Shown in pieces: positions 60,879-64,000 of a stretch of DNA of 64,000 nucleotides (position 1 is the first letter of the stretch; each line of letters opens with the position of its first letter). The stretch spans positions 62,001-126,000 of the forward strand of contig JAHDSF010000007.1 of the NCBI GenBank assembly GCA_018432935.1, given 5' to 3'. Source of the stretch: Rhodospirillales bacterium. Its GTDB lineage: Bacteria > Pseudomonadota > Alphaproteobacteria > Rhodospirillales > Shumkoniaceae. A program made the position numbers and the translations under genes. The notes beneath the pieces are model-generated. The model saw nothing but the letters and a program-made list of their open reading frames with translations, had not been told where the DNA came from and ran no database searches.

Positions 60879-61433
60879 ATGACCGCGGACCTCTTCGACC
60901 AAGCCATCCAGACCGTCCTCCTCCACGAGGGCGGTTTCGTCAAGAACCCCGCCGACCCCGGCGGGGCGACCCACTGGGGCATATCGCTTCGCTTCCTGCG
61001 GACACAGGGCCTGGCCCTGGGCGACGTCGACGGCGACGGCGACATCGACGAAGACGACATCCGGGCGCTGACGCGCGATCAGGCCGTCGCCCTCTACCGG
61101 ACTGCGATCTGGGGACGCTACGGCTACGACGAGCTGCCCGGCGTCGTCGCCATCAAGACCTTCGACCTCTGCGTCAACGCCGGCCCGGCGCAGGCCCACA
61201 GGATCCTGCAGCGGGCCTGCCACGCCAACGGCTACGTCCTGAAGGACGACGGGGTGCTGGGGCCCAAGACCCGCACGGCCGTCGACCTCCTGCGCGACCG
61301 CTGGGGGGCGCCGGTCGCCCCCCTGATGGCCGCGATGCGTTCCGAGGCGGCCGGCTTCTACCGTGGCCTGGTGGCCGCCGACGCGGAGCTGTCGCAGTTC
61401 CTCGCCGGCTGGCTCAACCGCGCCTACTCCTGA
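60879..61433 (+). CDS. GH108 phage endolysin with a calcium-binding loop
   Basis: A 184-residue N-acetylmuramidase of family GH108. Catalytic E17 lies in VLLHEGGFVKNPADPGGATHWGIS, and a C-terminal peptidoglycan-binding segment (ILQRACHANGY, DGVLGPKTRTAV) follows. Residues 49-60, DVDGDGDIDEDD, are a perfect EF-hand/dockerin-type loop inserted in the catalytic domain. No signal peptide, so release depends on a holin, probably the next gene. GGGGGC precedes the ATG. Confidence 0.9.
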   Translation: MTADLFDQAIQTVLLHEGGFVKNPADPGGATHWGISLRFLRTQGLALGDVDGDGDIDEDDIRALTRDQAVALYRTAIWGRYGYDELPGVVAIKTFDLCVNAGPAQAHRILQRACHANGYVLKDDGVLGPKTRTAVDLLRDRWGAPVAPLMAAMRSEAAGFYRGLVAADAELSQFLAGWLNRAYS

Positions 61434-61448
61434 GCGAAAGGCTCTGTC

Positions 61449-62063
61449 ATGGACGGAAGCAAACCCTGGTACCTCAGCCGCACCATCATCGGCATCCTGA
61501 TCATGGTGCTGGGCGACATCCTGCGCCGCGCCGGCGTGGCCGACCTGCTGGACGCCGACATCCAGGAGATCGCCGACCTGGTGATGATGGCGATCGAGGG
61601 CGGCGGCGCCGGGCTGGCCATATGGGGCCGGCTGGCGGCGCGCAAGGCGATCGGCAATAGGGCGGCGCCCGCCGCCCTGATGCTCCTGATGCTGGGCGCT
61701 CTTGCCGCCGGCGGGCCGATCGGCTGCGCCTCGTACACCGCGGCGCAGCACGCGACCCCGGCTCGGGTGGTCTACGCCATCCAGGCCGACTACGTCGCGA
61801 CGCTGCGGGTCGCGGCGGCCTACGAAAGCCTGCCGCGGTGCGGCCCCGCCGACGACGCGAAGATGCTGTCGTGCTCGGCGCCCAACGTCGTGGCCGGGCT
61901 GCGCTCCGCCGACAACGACGCCTGGGTGGCGCTCGAGGCGGCGCAGAAGGCGGTCCGCGACCCGGCGGCCGCGCAGTCGAAGCTGGAGCTGGCAATCGCC
62001 GGCGCGAAGGCCGCGGTCGAGGTATTTGCCGCGGTGGTCCGCAACCACGGCCTGATGGAGTGA
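61449..62063 (+). CDS. Holin-like protein fused to a spanin-like lipoprotein domain
   Basis: A 204-residue protein. Residues 1-70 (PWYLSRTIIGILIMVLGDILRRAG ... EIADLVMMAIEGGGAGLAIWGRLAARKAI) resemble phage holin-type proteins found next to GH108 lysins. Residues 73-93 form a second hydrophobic stretch ending GGPIGC, a lipobox-like C93, followed by a helical Ala-rich region as in outer spanins. It could be a fusion of two lysis functions. It follows the lysin gene directly. Confidence 0.62.
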   Translation: MDGSKPWYLSRTIIGILIMVLGDILRRAGVADLLDADIQEIADLVMMAIEGGGAGLAIWGRLAARKAIGNRAAPAALMLLMLGALAAGGPIGCASYTAAQHATPARVVYAIQADYVATLRVAAAYESLPRCGPADDAKMLSCSAPNVVAGLRSADNDAWVALEAAQKAVRDPAAAQSKLELAIAGAKAAVEVFAAVVRNHGLME

Positions 62064-62067
62064 CGTC

Positions 62068-62271
62068 ATGGGCGCTCTTGCGTTCGCGCTGAAGGTCATC
62101 GAGATGGTGCCGTTCGCCGTCGATGCGGTGAGCGGCGCCTGGGACGCTTTCCAGTGGGGGTCGGAGAAGGTCAAGGCGATGGTCGCCGAGGACCGCGACC
62201 CGACCGACGCCGAGTGGGACGAGCTCAACGCCAAGGTCGCCGCCCTGCGGACGGCCCTGCACACCGACTGA
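62068..62271 (+). CDS. Hypothetical phage protein
   Basis: A 67-residue protein with an amphipathic start (LAFALKVIEMVPFAVDAVSGAWDAF) and an acidic helical end (DPTDAEWDELNAKVAALRTAL). This type is common beside phage lysis genes but unnamed. Confidence 0.65.
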   Translation: MGALAFALKVIEMVPFAVDAVSGAWDAFQWGSEKVKAMVAEDRDPTDAEWDELNAKVAALRTALHTD

Positions 62272-62278
62272 GGCGGCC

Positions 62279-62473
62279 GTGGCGTTCCGCGAGCACATGG
62301 CCGTCCTCGGCTTTCTTCTCGGCATGATCGCCCTCGGCATCCTGCTGGGGTTCCCCTTCGGCCATCGGTGGCGCGGCGCCGCGATCGGCGGCGGCCTCGC
62401 GATTCTCGCGGTCGCCGCCGCGGCCGCCTTCTGGGGGCTCGCCTCGATCAACGACCACGTCGAGGAGGAGTGA
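62279..62473 (+). CDS. Two-span small membrane protein
   Basis: A 64-residue protein with two membrane helices (VLGFLLGMIALGILLGFPFG and AIGGGLAILAVAAAAAFWGL) joined by a basic turn. Start is a GTG at 62279; the ATG at 62297 is an alternative. May assist lysis. Confidence 0.6.
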   Translation: MAFREHMAVLGFLLGMIALGILLGFPFGHRWRGAAIGGGLAILAVAAAAAFWGLASINDHVEEE

Positions 62474-62474
62474 G

Positions 62475-62621
62475 TTGGACCAGGTCGACCATGCCCAGGA
62501 GCTGGAGGAGCAACAGCGCGCCGCCGCCCTGGCCGCGTTCCGCCGGCGGATCCATCGGGTCGAACCGCCGAAGCCGCCCGAGAACCCCGACGACGAGGCC
62601 CAAGAGGGAGAGCGCGGATGA
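62475..62621 (+). CDS. Small DksA/TraR-like remnant without zinc finger
   Basis: A 48-residue protein from a TTG with GAGGAGGAG just upstream. The start, DQVDHAQELEEQQRAAALAAFRRR, resembles the N-terminus of phage TraR/DksA-type regulators, but the C4 zinc finger is replaced by a Pro/Glu-rich tail. Its stop overlaps the next ATG, supporting translation. Confidence 0.5.
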   Translation: MDQVDHAQELEEQQRAAALAAFRRRIHRVEPPKPPENPDDEAQEGERG

Positions 62622-63019
62622 TGGAGTGGCTGCCGGGGTGGATCGACCTCGCGTTGCGCGTTGCCGGCATCCTCGGCGGCGTCTTCAGCACCGTCGGCAT
62701 GGTGGCGATCTGGGCCATCCGCCAGTCTCTGGTGACGAGGGACCAAATGCAGGCGCACGTGAACCGACACGCCGAGGAGCACCGCACGCTCGACAAGCGG
62801 CTGGAGGACGGCGAGCGCCGATTCGCCACCATCCAGAAGGATCTCGAGCACCTTCCCGATGCCGATCATTGGGCCGAGTTGACGGGACGTGTGATCGCCG
62901 TGGAAGGATCGGTCAACACCATGTCGGCAAAGTTCGACGGCCTGAAGGAAGTCGTCGAGCGGATCGAGGTCCCCCTCAACATCATCGTCGAGAACTACAT
63001 CAAGGGTGCCCAGAAATGA
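62618..63019 (+). CDS. DUF2730 family protein (Mu gp25-like)
   Basis: A 133-residue protein with one N-terminal membrane helix (IDLALRVAGILGGVFSTVGMVAIWAI) and a long coiled coil (HAEEHRTLDKRLEDGERRFATIQKDLEHLPD). This layout and its position before gp26/gp27-like genes define DUF2730 in Mu-like phages. Role unknown, perhaps lysis or packaging. Confidence 0.82.
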   Translation: MMEWLPGWIDLALRVAGILGGVFSTVGMVAIWAIRQSLVTRDQMQAHVNRHAEEHRTLDKRLEDGERRFATIQKDLEHLPDADHWAELTGRVIAVEGSVNTMSAKFDGLKEVVERIEVPLNIIVENYIKGAQK

Positions 63020-63342
63020 CCGCCCGCGACGACATCCGCGCCGACCTGATCGGCTCGCGCCGCACCTTCATCCTACGGCTGCTGGTGGAGGTCGAGGGCT
63101 ACGTGCTGGAGAGCGTGCTGACGAAGCACATTCTGAAGGCGTTTCCGACCGCGTCGCGCGAGGACGTCCAGCAGGACCTGGCGCACCTGATCACCAACGG
63201 CTGCCTCGCCGAGAAATGGACCGCGACCCCGGACGGCGGCCGCTCGATCCGCAACCTGGTGCTGACGCCGCGCGGCGAGGACGCGGCGTTCGGCCGGCTT
63301 GAGGTGCCGGGGGTGTGGCGGTCGCGCTGGGATCGGGGGTGA
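63016..63342 (+). CDS. Mu gp26-like protein
   Basis: A 108-residue winged-helix-like protein (RRTFILRLLVEVEGYVLESVLTKHILKAF, then EDVQQDLAHLITNGCLAEKW). It stands between DUF2730 and DUF3486 genes, the place of Mu gp26. ATGA overlap with its predecessor. Confidence 0.78.
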   Translation: MTARDDIRADLIGSRRTFILRLLVEVEGYVLESVLTKHILKAFPTASREDVQQDLAHLITNGCLAEKWTATPDGGRSIRNLVLTPRGEDAAFGRLEVPGVWRSRWDRG

Positions 63343-63346
63343 AGCC

Positions 63347-63919
63347 ATGGCCCGCCCCTCCTCGATCGACCGCCTGCCGGACGAAGCAAAGGAGCTGATC
63401 GGCACCCTGCGGCGCCAGGGGCGTACCATCGACGAAATCCTGGCGAAGCTGCGCGAGCTGCTGCCCCCCGACCAGCAGCCGTCGCGCGCCGCGCTGGGCC
63501 GCCACACGCAAAGGCTCGACGTCATCGGCGCCCGCATTCTCGAGCGCCGCGCCATGGCAAACGCCCTGGTCGACCGCATGGGCGAAGGCGCGGAGAACAA
63601 GCTGACAAGGCTGAATGCCGAGATGCTGGAAGGCATCCTCAACGACATGATGGCGGGCGAGGACGGCGAGCAGGTTGCCCTAGAGCCGCAGGACGCCATG
63701 TTCCTCGCCTCCACCCTGCGCCAGATCGCGCAGACCAAGCGGATCGACGCCGACCACCTGGTCAAGATCCGGGAGCAGGCGGCCAAGGACGCCGCCAGGA
63801 AGGCGGCCGAGGTCGCCGAGAGGGCGATCAAGGCCGAGGGCAAGAAGCGCGGCTGGAAGGTGGCGCCGGAGGCCTTGAAGGCGATCCGCGAGCAGGTCTA
63901 CGGGATCGTCGAGGCCTAG
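63347..63919 (+). CDS. DUF3486 family protein (Mu gp27-like, small terminase)
   Basis: A 190-residue protein beginning MARPSSIDRLPDEAKELIGTLRRQGRTIDEILAKL, the typical DUF3486 HTH-like start, with a long basic coiled coil at the end. In Mu this gene precedes the large terminase and is taken as the small terminase subunit that recognises packaging DNA. GGGGTGAAG lies before the ATG. Confidence 0.88.
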   Translation: MARPSSIDRLPDEAKELIGTLRRQGRTIDEILAKLRELLPPDQQPSRAALGRHTQRLDVIGARILERRAMANALVDRMGEGAENKLTRLNAEMLEGILNDMMAGEDGEQVALEPQDAMFLASTLRQIAQTKRIDADHLVKIREQAAKDAARKAAEVAERAIKAEGKKRGWKVAPEALKAIREQVYGIVEA

Positions 63920-63921
63920 CC

Positions 63922-64000
63922 ATGCCCGCCGCCATCCCCCTTTACGCCTATCAGCGCCGCTGGTTCCTGGACCGCAGCCGCTTCAAGATCGGCATGTTCG
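63922..64000 (+). CDS. Large terminase (Mu gp28-like), N-terminal fragment
   Basis: Only 26 residues are inside the window: MPAAIPLYAYQRRWFLDRSR then FKIGMF. The YQRRW-LDRSRFKIGM pattern is the usual start of Mu-like gp28 terminases. The gene starts three bases after the DUF3486 stop and continues past the right edge. Confidence 0.8.
   Translation, partial: MPAAIPLYAYQRRWFLDRSRFKIGMF

Larger units (their letters stand above)
46378..64000 (+). mobile_element. Left half of a Mu-like transposable prophage
   Basis: Gene order follows phage Mu: leftward repressor, Ner-like protein, transposase A, ATPase B, small early genes, Gam, GemA, Mor-like regulator, lysozyme/holin, DUF2730 (gp25-like), gp26-like, DUF3486 (gp27-like) and large terminase (gp28-like). 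All early genes overlap or abut. The right part (portal, Mu F-like, protease, capsid, tail) lies beyond the window. The left border near 46378 is inferred from a TGTG end and the distance of about 210 bases to the repressor stop. Confidence 0.88.

Overview
The window is uniformly GC-rich double-stranded DNA with dense, mostly non-overlapping genes, GTG/TTG starts and strong GGAGG ribosome sites. The gene content (RamB/ScfR-type regulator beside isocitrate lyase, malate synthase G, tripartite tricarboxylate transporter, Mu-like prophage with GemA/Mor/DUF3486) points to an alphaproteobacterium, probably near the Rhodospirillales. No rRNA, tRNA or CRISPR array was seen. The species cannot be named from this sequence.

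Layout. 1-6.4 kb: housekeeping and envelope genes (DUF429 protein, small membrane protein, endonuclease III-like HhH protein, DUF1059 protein, glycerophosphodiesterase coupled to a Gfo/Idh/MocA oxidoreductase, TauE/SafE permease, two lipoproteins). 6.5-17.8 kb: a complete, tightly packed type II secretion operon on the minus strand in the order gspO-E-F-G-H-I-J-L-M-C-D-K. 17.9-24.8 kb: acetate/fatty-acid module with a CYP152-type P450 peroxygenase, isocitrate lyase, the divergent XRE/ScfR regulator and malate synthase G. 25-32.1 kb: SH3 lipoprotein, OmpA-domain protein, bifunctional glutathionylspermidine amidase/synthetase, trehalohydrolase TreZ and two small envelope proteins.

32.3-44.7 kb is a catabolic island: GntR/FCD regulator, transketolase and a TIM-barrel isomerase on the minus strand, then a plus-strand run of an SDR, TctC-TctB-TctA transporter, SMP-30 lactonase, BKACE (DUF849), Gfo/Idh/MocA dehydrogenase and a second SDR. 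Candidate promoters of both arms carry a GTATAC-centred site, suggesting one GntR regulon for uptake and breakdown of an unidentified, probably sugar-derived acid. 44.7-46.4 kb is a degraded stretch holding a frameshifted paralogue of the 31.0-31.6 kb membrane protein gene and a hypothetical gene that seems cut by the prophage.

46.4-64 kb (running off the right edge) is the left half of a Mu-like transposable prophage: inferred left end, S24 repressor transcribed leftward, Ner-like protein, ParB-like protein, MuA, MuB, Gam, many tiny ATGA-overlapping genes, a second ParB-like protein, MT-A70 methyltransferase, GemA, Mor-like regulator, GH108 lysozyme, holin/spanin-like protein, DUF2730, gp26-like, DUF3486 and the start of the large terminase. 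The most unusual signals are an anti-Shine-Dalgarno hairpin in front of the P450, the GTATAC regulon, the frameshifted paralogue, the DNA-modification-like cargo of the phage, and a phage lysozyme with a canonical calcium-binding loop.
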